64,000 nucleotides of DNA from Alkalimonas amylolytica (GCF_900107845.1 NZ_FNRM01000007.1:62001-126000); one strand, 5' to 3'. Shown: positions 1-9,082, counted from the first letter of the stretch. Notes: a model not told the origin generated them from the sequence alone. Numbers and translations are program-made.

Positions 1-176
1 CCAGTGCGACGGAAGAGCTGGCCACGGTCTCTGCGACTATCAATGAGAATATGGAGCACATTGCCAATGCGGTACAGGATACCACCGCCAAATCGAACGA
101 GTTAACCGGTGCCAGCCAGCAATTGCGAAGTATGGCAGCGCGGATGAAAACATCGTTGCAGGGCTTTAAACTGTAG
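1..176 (+). CDS. Methyl-accepting chemotaxis protein, 3' end only
   Basis: This is the last 58 codons of a chemoreceptor that begins before the window. The reading frame enters at base 3 and stops at TAG 174-176. The visible protein (SATEELATVSATINEN... ending LQGFKL) is the distal helix of the cytoplasmic signalling coiled coil, where alternating small and polar residues precede a short basic tail typical of MCPs. Ligand domain and membrane segments lie outside the window, so the stimulus cannot be stated. It runs convergently towards dbpA, with only 31 bases between them. Confidence 0.85.
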   Translation, partial: SATEELATVSATINENMEHIANAVQDTTAKSNELTGASQQLRSMAARMKTSLQGFKL

Positions 177-207
177 CGCTGGTTGTGTGGCTGGCAGCCT
201 GGAGTGG

Positions 208-1587
208 TTACAGCTGCCAGGCGCGGAAGTTACGGCCTTTCATTTTATCGTGATTTAAAATCTGCAGTGCTTTTTTCGCCGCACTGCGTTTCACCGCCAC
301 ATAGGCCCACAAATCATGCAGCTGAATTTTACCGACATCCTCAAAAGCAATTTGCTGATCGCGTGTTAAAGCGCCAACAATATCGCCCGGACGTAGTTTT
401 TGCTTCTTGCCGCCCTGAATTTGCAGGGTCACCATGTCGGCGGCGGCTGGCCTGCTGTTGAGCAAAGCCGCATCAGGCAGCGCTTGCAGAGCAATGGTTT
501 GGCTTAGTTCATCTTGCAGCAGGCTGAGTTTGTAGTCGTCTTTGCTATCGGCCAGGGTGACGGCCAGGCCTTTGGCGCCAGCGCGGCCGGTGCGGCCAAT
601 GCGATGGGTGTGGGTGTCGGCATCGTGCGCCAGCTCGGCATTGATGACCAGATCCAGCTCGCTGATATCCAGGCCGCGGGCAGCCACATCGGTCGCCACC
701 AAAATGCGGGCGCTTTTATTAGCAAATTGCAGCAGGGTTTGGTCGCGGTCTTTTTGCTCCAAATCGCCATGCAAGGCCTTGGCACTAAAGCCATGCTGCT
801 GCAAGGCATCGGCCAGTTGCTGGGTCACCCGCTTGGTGTTGCAGAACACCACGCAGCTTTCTGGCTGAAAGTGATGCAGCAGCAACATAACCGCCTGTTC
901 TGGTTTGGTGCCCGCCAACGCAAAAAACTGTTGTTCAATGGCGTTGTGGCTTGCACTGGCTGCCACCGACACCCGCTGGGGGTGTTGCAACAAACGGGCG
1001 GCCAGTTGCTCAATGCCGGTAGGGTACGTGGCGCTGAATAACAAGGTTTGCCGCCCGGCCGGCGTGGCGGCGGCAATGGTGGCGACATCGTCCAAAAAGC
1101 CCATATCCAGCATGCGATCGGCTTCATCCAGCACCAGCATGCTAAGTTCAGTAAGATCCAGCCGCTGCTGCTGCAAATGATCCAGCACCCGGCCAGGGGT
1201 GCCTACCAGAATGTGCGCGCCATGTTCCAGCGATAAAATCTGATGGCGGGCAGGCACGCCACCGCACAAGGTCAGTACCTTGATGTTGTGAATGCTGCGT
1301 CCCAGGGTGCGCAGCTCTTTTGCCACCTGTTCGGCCAGCTCGCGGGTAGGGCACAGTACCAGGCCCTGAATGCGAAAACGCTTCACGTTCAGCTTAGTCA
1401 GCATGCCCAGTGCAAAGGCGGCGGTTTTGCCCGAGCCGGTTTGTGCTTGTGCAATCACATCCTTGCCCGCCAGAATGGCCGGCAGGCTTTGTTGCTGGAT
1501 AGGGGTCATCTGCTGGTAGTTCAGCTCCTGCAAGGTAGCAAGCAGCGATGGGGTTAGCGTGAGTGAGGCAAAATCAGATGCAGTCAT
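208..1587 (-). CDS. dbpA: ATP-dependent RNA helicase DbpA
   Basis: DEAD-box RNA helicase of 459 residues, the usual DbpA length. The RecA-like core shows the Q motif (MTPIQQQSLPAIL), Walker A AQTGSGKT, PTRELA, DEAD in [16 protein letters not shown], and the second-domain motifs [10 protein letters not shown] and [10 protein letters not shown]. The C-terminal ~75 residues (from LQIQGGKKQKLRPGDIVGAL) match the DbpA RNA-binding domain that recognises hairpin 92 of 23S rRNA, which separates it from RhlB and RhlE. The family acts in late 50S subunit assembly. It is monocistronic, and its stop codon lies in a short inverted repeat at 191-220. Confidence 0.93.
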   Translation of the reverse strand: MTASDFASLTLTPSLLATLQELNYQQMTPIQQQSLPAILAGKDVIAQAQTGSGKTAAFALGMLTKLNVKRFRIQGLVLCPTRELAEQVAKELRTLGRSIHNIKVLTLCGGVPARHQILSLEHGAHILVGTPGRVLDHLQQQRLDLTELSMLVLDEADRMLDMGFLDDVATIAAATPAGRQTLLFSATYPTGIEQLAARLLQHPQRVSVAASASHNAIEQQFFALAGTKPEQAVMLLLHHFQPESCVVFCNTKRVTQQLADALQQHGFSAKALHGDLEQKDRDQTLLQFANKSARILVATDVAARGLDISELDLVINAELAHDADTHTHRIGRTGRAGAKGLAVTLADSKDDYKLSLLQDELSQTIALQALPDAALLNSRPAAADMVTLQIQGGKKQKLRPGDIVGALTRDQQIAFEDVGKIQLHDLWAYVAVKRSAAKKALQILNHDKMKGRNFRAWQL

Positions 1588-1701
1588 AGGTCTGGCTCCG
1601 TGACGATGGCAAAGAGCCAGCGGGGTTTAAACAGCCGGCATTATAGCAGTTTTGGCCCTCGTAAACACCGACAGTTCAGGTTGATATTATTGCGGTGCTC
1701 C

Positions 1702-2007
1702 CTAGAGCAATTTACCAGCCAACAAGTCGTCAAGCCATTGGCCAAAAGCGGCCAGCGCCAATTCGTAACTGGCATAGTCTCCTTTTACTGTCAGCCATTG
1801 ATTGCTGACATAATCTGGTAAGCTAATCATCAGAGTACCACGGCTGCCATTTTGTACCCGAAACAATGAAAGCAAGGAATGCCCTTGGTTTTGCCAATGT
1901 TTCAACAAAGCGATCGCTTCTTTTTTACTAATTACTGCTGCCAACGTACATACACCTTTTAAAAATGCCCCAGCACTGGGGGCACAGTTACAACTTCCGG
2001 AACCCAT
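1702..2007 (-). CDS. Small protein of unknown function, coupled to the lipase
   Basis: A 101-residue protein I do not recognise. Its ATG overlaps the lipase stop codon by one base (TAATG), which implies translational coupling in the order secreted protein, lipase, this gene. The N-terminal 25 residues are Gly/Ser/Cys rich (MGSGSCNCAP), followed by a soluble alpha/beta-looking region (KKEAIALLKHWQNQGHS... LMISLPDYV... LTVKGDYASYELALAAF). There is no clear signal peptide or membrane segment. A shorter product starting at an internal codon is possible. The position suggests an accessory, chaperone or immunity role for the lipase; that is inference only. Confidence 0.6.
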   Translation of the reverse strand: MGSGSCNCAPSAGAFLKGVCTLAAVISKKEAIALLKHWQNQGHSLLSLFRVQNGSRGTLMISLPDYVSNQWLTVKGDYASYELALAAFGQWLDDLLAGKLL

Positions 2008-3167
2008 TAGTTCAGCATGTCAACCGCGCGGCGGGCTTTGCTGTACATGGCTTCCAACGTGACTTGAAATACCCAGCGAATAAAGCGTGCGCTCAGTTCA
2101 GTAATGGTGACTGCAAGCTTACCGGCAAAAACCAGCATATGGCCGAGCAAACCCAATACCTGCGCTTCAAGCTGTGGGGACATTAGAACGACTTTCTCAA
2201 TCGTGGCGGCCAGGTGATCGTAAAATGTCATGATGCCGCTAGTCGCCATTTGCAACGTTACACCAGCTAACACACCGGCATCCTTCAGCAGGGTGATCAG
2301 TGCATGCATCAGTTTTTCCTGCCAATGGTTGCTAAAGTGGCACTCAAAACGCCGGTCGTAGCTTAAGCGCACGGCCTTGATGGTATCGCCACGGCGCTGC
2401 AAGTCTTCCCATTGGCCGCGAGCCGTGGTGACATAGCCGGGGGTAGCCATCATGGAATGAGAAAAAGGGTTAATACCGGTTGCCGAGGTAAGCAACACAC
2501 TGCTGCCATTCAGCGGGGCGTGAAAAAACGGCCATACCGGCACCATAGGCACAGGGTCATCCCCATGCACACAACGGTAAATTTTATCAATGCTGCCGGA
2601 TGATTTCAGCGCAAAGTCATTCAGGCCAACCCGTGGCGCACCAAAGGTATACAGCGCCACCCGGTTGCCAAAATGTTGTTTCACCCAAACAGCGGCCAGG
2701 TGGGCAAGCGCACCGCCCAGACTATGGCCGGCACAATGCACAAGCCCATTGCTACTGTTGCGTAATAAAGGGGCAAGCTGCCGTTCCAGTGCAGGCTGCA
2801 TGCTGTGAAACACCTTTTGAAAACCGGCATGCACCCGGCTTTGGTTATCGGCGACGGCAATACCGGCATTCAGGTTACTAAACCAGTCCCGGCCACTGGT
2901 CATATTGGTACCACGGATCCCGATAGCGACATCGCCACTAAAGCGGCCTTTGCCCTTGCCAACAACAGCAAAGCCAGTGGTGCGGTTAAATAGTGTCGAA
3001 AGTATGCTGCCCGACACAGCATGGACTACTCCACCTGTTTGATTGAAATCAAAGTGTTCAGTGATAAACCTTTGACCACCAGTAAAGCTTTGTCCAGCTT
3101 TCACACCTTGTACTTCATATGGTGCTCTTGCTAGCCATACTGCTGCTCTCGGAGTGATTGTCTTCAT
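2007..3167 (-). CDS. Class 3-type lipase, candidate secreted effector
   Basis: A 386-residue serine lipase of the alpha/beta-hydrolase fold. The nucleophile elbow GHSLGG sits near residue 150 (VHCAGHSLGGALAHLAA), an Asp follows in HGDDPVPMVP, and a histidine lies about 25 residues later (NPFSHSMMATPG); together they fit a Ser-Asp-His triad of the Lipase_3 family. No N-terminal signal peptide is visible. The C-terminal ~110 residues are helical and hydrophobic (GVLAGVTLQMATSG, LLGHMLVFAGKLAVTI), which might insert into membranes. It is transcribed after a gene for a secreted 206-residue protein, so an antibacterial lipase with periplasmic immunity protein is plausible. A plain intracellular lipase is the alternative. 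Confidence 0.75.
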   Translation of the reverse strand: MKTITPRAAVWLARAPYEVQGVKAGQSFTGGQRFITEHFDFNQTGGVVHAVSGSILSTLFNRTTGFAVVGKGKGRFSGDVAIGIRGTNMTSGRDWFSNLNAGIAVADNQSRVHAGFQKVFHSMQPALERQLAPLLRNSSNGLVHCAGHSLGGALAHLAAVWVKQHFGNRVALYTFGAPRVGLNDFALKSSGSIDKIYRCVHGDDPVPMVPVWPFFHAPLNGSSVLLTSATGINPFSHSMMATPGYVTTARGQWEDLQRRGDTIKAVRLSYDRRFECHFSNHWQEKLMHALITLLKDAGVLAGVTLQMATSGIMTFYDHLAATIEKVVLMSPQLEAQVLGLLGHMLVFAGKLAVTITELSARFIRWVFQVTLEAMYSKARRAVDMLN

Positions 3168-3193
3168 AGTCGAGTCGTCCTTGTTGTTAAGAC

Positions 3194-3814
3194 TTAAAAG
3201 CTTTCTATATTCTTTGAGTCTTCATCTATTATTTGTTGCAGTTCTTCATCTGAGAACAAAGCCTTACTGGAATGAGTAAATGAGCATTTAGAAGTAAAAG
3301 ACGGTGCTATCTCCAAAAGCTCTGGGTTCTCCAGATATTTAAGTTGCTCGTTTTTGGACGGGGCTGTTAATTCGCATTGCATGTCACTGAGAATGAGATT
3401 AAGGCTTTGGTAATTAAGATGGTTCAGATTACCGATACTAAAAACCAGATCTTCATCCTTTTTGTCAGGATACTCAGTTACATATAACTCCATGGCAACA
3501 CTAACATCAAATAAGACACGACGAACCTTAAGTGTTTTACGGGGAAAGTAAAAATGACCGTGTGCATCGGTGGCCACGCTATCGTAGCGCTCTTTACCTT
3601 CATAATATAACCTGCGCTTCACTTCTCTATTAGTCACAGGCTCCCCCTGATTGAAGAGAACCCCTCGAATCTCCGGTGACCACTGAATTTCTGTTCTTTT
3701 AAACCAACCAAACACACCTGCCTCCACCTTGGTTGCGATCATCAACAGTAGTAGCGCTAAGCCAACGGCTACGGCCTGACGCTTGATTAATTGCCATCCC
3801 AGCATTGCAATCAT
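3194..3814 (-). CDS. Exported protein, candidate lipase immunity or partner
   Basis: A 206-residue protein with a signal-like N-terminus (basic LIKRQ then a hydrophobic stretch to residue 29, ending TKVEAG). The mature part begins with a small beta-sandwich (WSPEIRGVLFNQGEPVTNREVKRRLYYEG ... TDAHGHFYFPRKTL) of the carboxypeptidase-regulatory-like type seen in exported proteins often encoded next to putative type VI lipases; this family link is from memory. The rest holds two cysteines (MQCEL, SKCSF) that could pair in the periplasm. It lies 26 bases upstream of the lipase on the same strand, and both are AT-richer than the flanks, suggesting a transferred module. Confidence 0.6.
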   Translation of the reverse strand: MIAMLGWQLIKRQAVAVGLALLLLMIATKVEAGVFGWFKRTEIQWSPEIRGVLFNQGEPVTNREVKRRLYYEGKERYDSVATDAHGHFYFPRKTLKVRRVLFDVSVAMELYVTEYPDKKDEDLVFSIGNLNHLNYQSLNLILSDMQCELTAPSKNEQLKYLENPELLEIAPSFTSKCSFTHSSKALFSDEELQQIIDEDSKNIESF

Positions 3815-3998
3815 TCTGTTAATGTAATAATGCGGGTATTATAGATAGTTAAATAGATATATCAACGCCTGCATAACTGCTTGGTGCGTACTAATTAACA
3901 ATTTTGTGAGCTGGTAGAATATATTAAACAATTCAATCCCGGCTATTGGTCATTTTTGTGCCACGAACGCCCTAAGCGGCATAGCAGAAAGCCAGCCT

Positions 3999-4916
3999 TC
4001 ACAGCATGGCTTTTACATGCGCTACCACGCTGCGCCCGAGTGAGCTTAAATCGTAGCCGCCCTCCAGCATTGAGACCATGCGGCCATGGCAGTGGCGGCT
4101 GGCCAGTTGTTTCAGCTCTCCGGTCAGCCAGGCGTAGTCGTCTTCTTTGAGTAAAAACTGCGACATCTCGTCTTCGGCATGGCCGTCGAAGCCGGCGGAA
4201 ATAAAAATCAGCTGCGGCGCAAAGGCGTCCAGCGCAGCAAACCAGCGCTGTTGCACTGCTTTACGCCATTGCTCACCTTTGCAGCCAGCGGGCAGAGGCA
4301 GGTTCAGAATGCGATCGGTGCTGCTGTCATCGCCGCTGTTGGGGTACAGGGCCTGCTGATAGGACGAGCAAAACAACACCCGCTCATCATGGCGGAAAAT
4401 CGCTTCGGTGCCGTTGCCATGGTGCACATCAAAGTCGACGATGGCCACGCGCTCTAGCTGATACCGATCCAGCGCATAGCTGGCCGCGATGGCGATGTTG
4501 TTCAGCAGGCAAAACCCCATGGCCTGATCGGCGGTGGCATGATGGCCCGGCGGCCGTATCGCACAAAAGGCCTGTTGGTTGTCGGCCTGCATCACCTCAT
4601 CCACCGCCTGAATGCCGGAGCCCGCCGCCAGCAGTGCGGCTGGCAGGCTTTTCGGCGTCATTGGTGTATCCGGATCCAGCCAAATCTGGCCTTCGGTTGG
4701 TGCTTTGGCAAACAACTCATCAATGTACAGCTTGCTGTGGGCCCGGTACAAATCAGTGACTTCGGCCGGGCGGGCATCGGCTTGTTTAATCACATACTCA
4801 AGGCCGGAGCGGACCAGCTGGTCATTGATGGCATGCAGCCTGGCCGGCTGCTCCGGATGCTCCGGGTCCGGGTTGTGCAAGGCGCAGCGGGCATGGCTGA
4901 ATAAGGTCAGTGGCAT
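3999..4916 (-). CDS. Histone deacetylase family protein (AcuC/class II type)
   Basis: A 305-residue zinc-dependent deacetylase of the arginase/deacetylase fold. Family hallmarks are present: RPPGHHA (catalytic His pair), GFCLLNNIAIAA, DFDVHHGNGT (Asp and His zinc ligands), ISAGFDGHAED (second Asp ligand) and LEGGYDL. Bacterial members deacetylate acetyl-lysine on enzymes such as acyl-CoA synthetases, or acetylpolyamines; the substrate cannot be read from sequence. It starts three bases after the stop of the acetyl-CoA hydrolase/GNAT fusion, so the two are almost certainly co-transcribed, with an acyl-transferase domain and a deacylase made together. Confidence 0.9.
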   Translation of the reverse strand: MPLTLFSHARCALHNPDPEHPEQPARLHAINDQLVRSGLEYVIKQADARPAEVTDLYRAHSKLYIDELFAKAPTEGQIWLDPDTPMTPKSLPAALLAAGSGIQAVDEVMQADNQQAFCAIRPPGHHATADQAMGFCLLNNIAIAASYALDRYQLERVAIVDFDVHHGNGTEAIFRHDERVLFCSSYQQALYPNSGDDSSTDRILNLPLPAGCKGEQWRKAVQQRWFAALDAFAPQLIFISAGFDGHAEDEMSQFLLKEDDYAWLTGELKQLASRHCHGRMVSMLEGGYDLSSLGRSVVAHVKAML

Positions 4917-4919
4917 CGG

Positions 4920-6764
4920 TTACTCCTTGCTCTTATGCGGCAGCGTCAGTTTCAGGGTGACTTCGCCCGGTTCATCGGCAGGCAGGCGGACAAAACCGGC
5001 TTTTTCAAACACGCTCAGCATGGGCTGGTTATCGGCCCGTACATAGGCCAGCATGGCATCTAAACCCCGCGCTTTGGCAATGGCAATCATTTCATCCAAC
5101 AGCCGTTTGGCCATGCCCTGGCCCTGGTACTTTTCCCGGGTGACAAAGGCGACTTCGCAGCTGTTGGCTGCGGGCAGCAGGTAATAGCGGCCTACCGCCT
5201 GAATTTGCACCGCCGACCCTTTTTGCCGCACGATGCACAGGGCCAAGTCTTTCGATTGATCGACACTGACCAGGTTGCAGGATTTTTCCCGGCTCATCTG
5301 GGTGGGCACGGCGTTGTAGCGCAGTTGCAGGGTTTCTTTGGTGTGTGAATAAAAGAACTCCTGCAAGCGCCGTTCATCGGATGGGTTTAATGGCCTTAGA
5401 TCAAAGCTTTCGCCTGCAATACGTAACTCTTTAAAACCTACCTTGCCAAGCTCCGGCACATCTACCGGCGTTTGTTGTTGGTAATGCGGCACCCAGTAAT
5501 GTTCCCGCACTTTTTGCAGCAGTTGGTGGCGAAACTTGGGGTGGGCAACCCGGATTAGCTCCAGCGCCCGCTCGCGGATGCTTTTACCACGCAAGGAGGC
5601 CACGCCAAACTCGGTGACTACATAGTGCACATGGGCCCGGCTGGTCACTACACCGGCGCCTTCGCGGATATGCGGTACAATGCGCGAGGTTTTGCCATCT
5701 TCGGTGGTGGAGGGCAGCGCGACAATGGGTTTGCCGCCCACGCTCATCGAAGCACCTCGACTGAAATCGACCTGGCCACCAATGCCGCTGTAAAACTGAT
5801 GGCCAATGGAGTCTGCCACCACCTGGCCGGTCAAATCCACCTCAATGGCGCTGTTTATGGCCATCATTCGCTCGTTGCGTGCAATGTTGGCGGGGGAGTT
5901 GACGTACTCGCTGGGATAAAAGCCGATATGCGGATTGTGATGGACAAAATCGTACAGCGCCTTACTGCCGACGAAAAAGCTGGTCACCACTTTGCCCGGG
6001 TGAAAGGTTTTGCGCCGGTTGGTGATCACGCCTTTCTGGATCAGCGCCATGATGCCATCGGTGATCATGTCACTGTGCACGCCCAAGTCTTTGTGGTTGC
6101 CCAGGTACTTCAGCACCGCATTGCAAATACGGCCGACACCGAGCTGTATGGTGGCACCATCCTCTACCAGCAGTGCAATGTACTGGCCGATACGTTCACT
6201 GACCTCATTGTCGGTATCCATCGGCGGTAGCTCGGGTAGTGGCTGCTCGCATTCGATACTGAGGTCAATCTGGTCGCGGTGAATAAAGCTTTGGCCATAG
6301 GTCACCGGCATCAGCGGGTTTATCTGAGCAATGACTGTTTTGGCTGCCTTGGCGGCAGCAGCCACCACATCCACCGACACACCGAGCGAATGGTAGCCAT
6401 GTTGATCGGCCGGACTCACCATAATCAGGGCGGCATCCAGTGGCAGAATATCGTCGGTAAAAAGATGCGGAATATCCGACATAAAGCAAGGGGTGTAATC
6501 GGCCCGGCCCTCTGCCACGGCCTGACGAATGGTGTCACCGCCAATAAAAAAGGTATTCACTTTAAAGCGGTGTTGCTGATCCGGGTTGGCCCAGGCATTG
6601 TCGGACAGGGTGAGCAACTGAACAATTTCGATATCATGCAGCTGGCGGGCATGGGCTATCAAGTCGTCCATCAGTGCGTTTGGCACCGCCGCATGCGAGC
6701 CAATAAAAATGCGCTGGCCGGATTTCAGATGTTGTTTCCAGTCGATGCCAAGGGCAGAAGGCAT
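4920..6764 (-). CDS. Acetyl-CoA hydrolase/transferase fused to GNAT acetyltransferase
   Basis: A 614-residue two-domain protein. Residues ~1-430 are an acetyl-CoA hydrolase/CoA-transferase domain (IQLGVGRICNAVL, HSDMITDG, and near the end VVTEFGVASLRGKSIRERA, the conserved C-terminal motif). Residues ~465-614 are a GNAT domain (VAFVTREKYQGQGMAKRLLDEMI acetyl-CoA loop, then VRADNQPMLSVFEKAGF). I chose ATG 6764 because it has a good ribosome site (AGGAG) and starts at the family N-terminus; the open frame continues upstream to 7154 but runs antisense to arfB. The fusion could sense or control acetyl-CoA while acetylating protein lysines. The first gene of an operon with the deacetylase. Confidence 0.9.
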   Translation of the reverse strand: MPSALGIDWKQHLKSGQRIFIGSHAAVPNALMDDLIAHARQLHDIEIVQLLTLSDNAWANPDQQHRFKVNTFFIGGDTIRQAVAEGRADYTPCFMSDIPHLFTDDILPLDAALIMVSPADQHGYHSLGVSVDVVAAAAKAAKTVIAQINPLMPVTYGQSFIHRDQIDLSIECEQPLPELPPMDTDNEVSERIGQYIALLVEDGATIQLGVGRICNAVLKYLGNHKDLGVHSDMITDGIMALIQKGVITNRRKTFHPGKVVTSFFVGSKALYDFVHHNPHIGFYPSEYVNSPANIARNERMMAINSAIEVDLTGQVVADSIGHQFYSGIGGQVDFSRGASMSVGGKPIVALPSTTEDGKTSRIVPHIREGAGVVTSRAHVHYVVTEFGVASLRGKSIRERALELIRVAHPKFRHQLLQKVREHYWVPHYQQQTPVDVPELGKVGFKELRIAGESFDLRPLNPSDERRLQEFFYSHTKETLQLRYNAVPTQMSREKSCNLVSVDQSKDLALCIVRQKGSAVQIQAVGRYYLLPAANSCEVAFVTREKYQGQGMAKRLLDEMIAIAKARGLDAMLAYVRADNQPMLSVFEKAGFVRLPADEPGEVTLKLTLPHKSKE

Positions 6765-6908
6765 AAGGGCTCCTATTTTGTACCAGTATCTATCAGCAAG
6801 CTGTTGGTAGCCATGCGACTTTAGGCGACGCTCACCGCGTTGGGCAAGGCTAAAGGGCACTTTTCTCCAAACAGTATGGTACTCTAACCGGATGGAGGCA
6901 ATGACACG

Positions 6909-7328
6909 ATGATCAGGATCAACGACCAGCTTGAGCTGGCAGAAGACGAGCTGGAATGGCAGTTTATCCGGGCCAGTGGGCCGGGTGGCCAGCATGTCAA
7001 TAAAACCTCGACGGCGGTGCAGTTGGTGCTGGATATACGGCAAAGTTCGTTGCCCGATTGGCTGCAGCAGCGTTTGCTGCACCGGGCCGATCACCGCATT
7101 ACCCAAAGCGGCAAAATTCTGATTAAGTGCCAGCAAAGCCGTAGCCAGGAACAAAACCGCGAGCTGGCGCTGGCGCAGTTAACCGAGCTGATCGCTGCTG
7201 CCGCTGTGCAGCAAAAAAAGCGCAAAGCCACCAAGCCAACCTATGGCAGCCAGCAGCGGCGCATTCAGCAGAAAAAACAACGCGGTGCCACCAAGTCGCT
7301 GCGGCAGAATAAACCACGCCCAGATTAA
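6909..7328 (+). CDS. arfB: Alternative ribosome-rescue factor ArfB (peptidyl-tRNA hydrolase)
   Basis: A 139-residue homolog of ArfB/YaeJ. The catalytic GGQ lies in RASGPGGQHVNKTST at residues ~22-36, and the C-terminal tail is Lys/Arg/Gln rich (QKKRKATKPTYGSQQRRIQQKKQ), the segment that occupies the empty mRNA channel of stalled ribosomes. It releases nascent chains from non-stop complexes without needing a stop codon. Full release factors are far longer, so this is not a truncated RF. It is divergent from the acetyl-CoA hydrolase fusion, with promoters of both in the 144-base gap. Confidence 0.93.
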   Translation: MIRINDQLELAEDELEWQFIRASGPGGQHVNKTSTAVQLVLDIRQSSLPDWLQQRLLHRADHRITQSGKILIKCQQSRSQEQNRELALAQLTELIAAAAVQQKKRKATKPTYGSQQRRIQQKKQRGATKSLRQNKPRPD

Positions 7329-7400
7329 TTGCGCGCTGCCATCGGGCGTTTGGGCTGCTATAGTTGCAGTAACTTCAGAGTACTTTGGTAGCCTTCCATT

Positions 7401-8180
7401 ATGCGATTAGTAGCTGGGTTTTACCTGAGTTTGGTGTTGGCAGCCAGTGTGGTGGCTGAAGTTACAGCCGAGCCTGAACTGCATTTTCTGACGGAGCATA
7501 GCCCACCATCTCAGTACATCAATGAAGCGGGCCAAATCGATGGTGTCACGATTCAGCTGATTCAGCATTTGCAGCAGCAGCTGGGCGAACGGCTGCGCTT
7601 TTCGCTGTTGCCCTGGGCCCGCGCCATGGAGCTGGCAAAAGCAGAACCAAATACAGTGCTGTTTGAAACGGTGCGAACCCCAGCGCGCGAGGCGCAGTTT
7701 CAGTGGGTTGGGCCGCTCAAATACTTTGATATGCAGTTGTATACCTTGCCGGAAGTGGTAGCTCATCCGGCGGATTTTGCTGCAGCTAGACTTCGTGGTT
7801 GCGCTTATCGTAGCTCAGCGCAGCTGGGGTATTTTAAACAGTTGGGCTTTGAAGAAGGGCGTAATTTGTCGGTGGTGGCCAATGCGCATGAATGTCAGGT
7901 GATGGCTGAGCGAGGCAGGGCGGAAGTGATTGCACTGAATGCTCTGCGTTACGGAGAGTTTTTCCACATGGGAGATGTAACGCTGCAGCGTTGGCAACCG
8001 CTGTACCACTCGTATTTGTATCTGGCATTTTCTCCGGCTATACCGGTAGAGCGGGTACAGCGCTGGCAGGATGCGCTTCAGCAAAGCTATCTGGATGGTA
8101 CGATGCGCCGTTTGTATCAGGCGGATTATCCTGCGGATATGATTGAGCAACTGGAACAATACTGGCAAGCAGACTATTAG
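7401..8180 (+). CDS. Periplasmic solute-binding protein, amino-acid (family 3) type
   Basis: A 259-residue protein with a signal peptide ending near residue 23 (LSLVLAASVVAEVTAEP). The mature sequence begins LHFLTEHSPPSQYINEAGQIDGVTIQLIQHL, the typical start of family 3 solute-binding proteins (PF00497), then LPWARAMELAKAEPNTVLF. No permease or ATPase gene is next to it. Such orphan binding proteins are common in this bacterial group and may work as sensors or stand-alone binding proteins. The ligand is not predictable. Confidence 0.8.
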   Translation: MRLVAGFYLSLVLAASVVAEVTAEPELHFLTEHSPPSQYINEAGQIDGVTIQLIQHLQQQLGERLRFSLLPWARAMELAKAEPNTVLFETVRTPAREAQFQWVGPLKYFDMQLYTLPEVVAHPADFAAARLRGCAYRSSAQLGYFKQLGFEEGRNLSVVANAHECQVMAERGRAEVIALNALRYGEFFHMGDVTLQRWQPLYHSYLYLAFSPAIPVERVQRWQDALQQSYLDGTMRRLYQADYPADMIEQLEQYWQADY

Positions 8181-8200
8181 CCTGCTTACCAGTGCTGCAG

Positions 8201-9082
8201 TTAGTTGGCGCTGAGTTGCCGCACCTGATAACCACGTTCAGCCAGTAAGTCCAGCACATTGTCCGGCCCGGCCAGGTGCAGGGCGCCTACCAACACAAAC
8301 TCCACTTGTGAATTTTGCAGCATGGCATCGATTTGCTCGGCCCAGTTCTTATTGCGCTCGGTGAGCAGGCGCTGATAAAAACGTTGGCCTACTTCGGTTG
8401 CCTGCATGTCGCTAACCAGTTCCGCCAGTGCTGCCTGATCACCACTGCGCCAGGCTGCCAGGGTTTTTTGCATAAACTGCTCGGTTTCATCCAGTTGATC
8501 CAGATTCTGCGCTATCCAGTCGTCTTCATAGCCATCAGAGATAGAAAACAGCAGTGCAAATTGCTGCTCGATGGTTTCCAGAAAGGCTTTGCTTTTATTA
8601 TCTTGCGCACCTTTGGTGAAAAAGTGCATATCGACGCCTTCACCGGCCATGCCCAGTTGTTGCAGTTTGAGCTGCAGCATTTGGAGCAGTACAAAATCCG
8701 GTTTGAAGGGGGCCAGCGCCTTGGTATCCACACCAAGCTCAGCCGCGGCCTGCTGCAGACGCTGATAGCTGTCCGGGCTTAGTACGGAGTTCAGGGTGCG
8801 ACCATCCTGGTACATGGCATAGTTCAGCATCATGGGACCAATGCTGGGATCCATCATCTTGCTCATATCCACTTCAAACACCAGTTTTTCTGCCTGCTGG
8901 TAGGCTTTATCGAACTCGGCTGGTAGCGGAAATTCGTTGGCTGGCAGTAAATGCACGGTGCCACCAATAAATAGCTGATGCTGGTCGTTACTGACTTGCC
9001 AGACAGCACTTTGTGCCAGCAGCGCCTGGCTGCAAAACAGCAGGCCAATCACAACCAGGCGGGAGATAATGTGTGTAATCAT
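8201..9082 (-). CDS. TraB/GumN family protein
   Basis: A 293-residue exported protein. The signal peptide covers residues 1-24 (VVIGLLFCSQALLAQS). It is followed by the family motif FIGGTVHLLP and a FEVDMSK segment, and near the C-terminus EFVLVGALHLAGPDNVLDLLAERGY. The conserved Gly-His and Glu residues are those proposed to form a metalloprotease-like site in TraB/Tiki/GumN proteins. The bacterial role is poorly known. It converges on the solute-binding protein gene with a 20-base gap. Confidence 0.85.
   Translation of the reverse strand: MITHIISRLVVIGLLFCSQALLAQSAVWQVSNDQHQLFIGGTVHLLPANEFPLPAEFDKAYQQAEKLVFEVDMSKMMDPSIGPMMLNYAMYQDGRTLNSVLSPDSYQRLQQAAAELGVDTKALAPFKPDFVLLQMLQLKLQQLGMAGEGVDMHFFTKGAQDNKSKAFLETIEQQFALLFSISDGYEDDWIAQNLDQLDETEQFMQKTLAAWRSGDQAALAELVSDMQATEVGQRFYQRLLTERNKNWAEQIDAMLQNSQVEFVLVGALHLAGPDNVLDLLAERGYQVRQLSAN

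Noticed and set aside
6765-7154. A 130-codon N-terminal extension of the acetyl-CoA hydrolase fusion
   Set aside because: It is antisense to arfB, and the family N-terminus and an AGGAG site point to ATG 6764.
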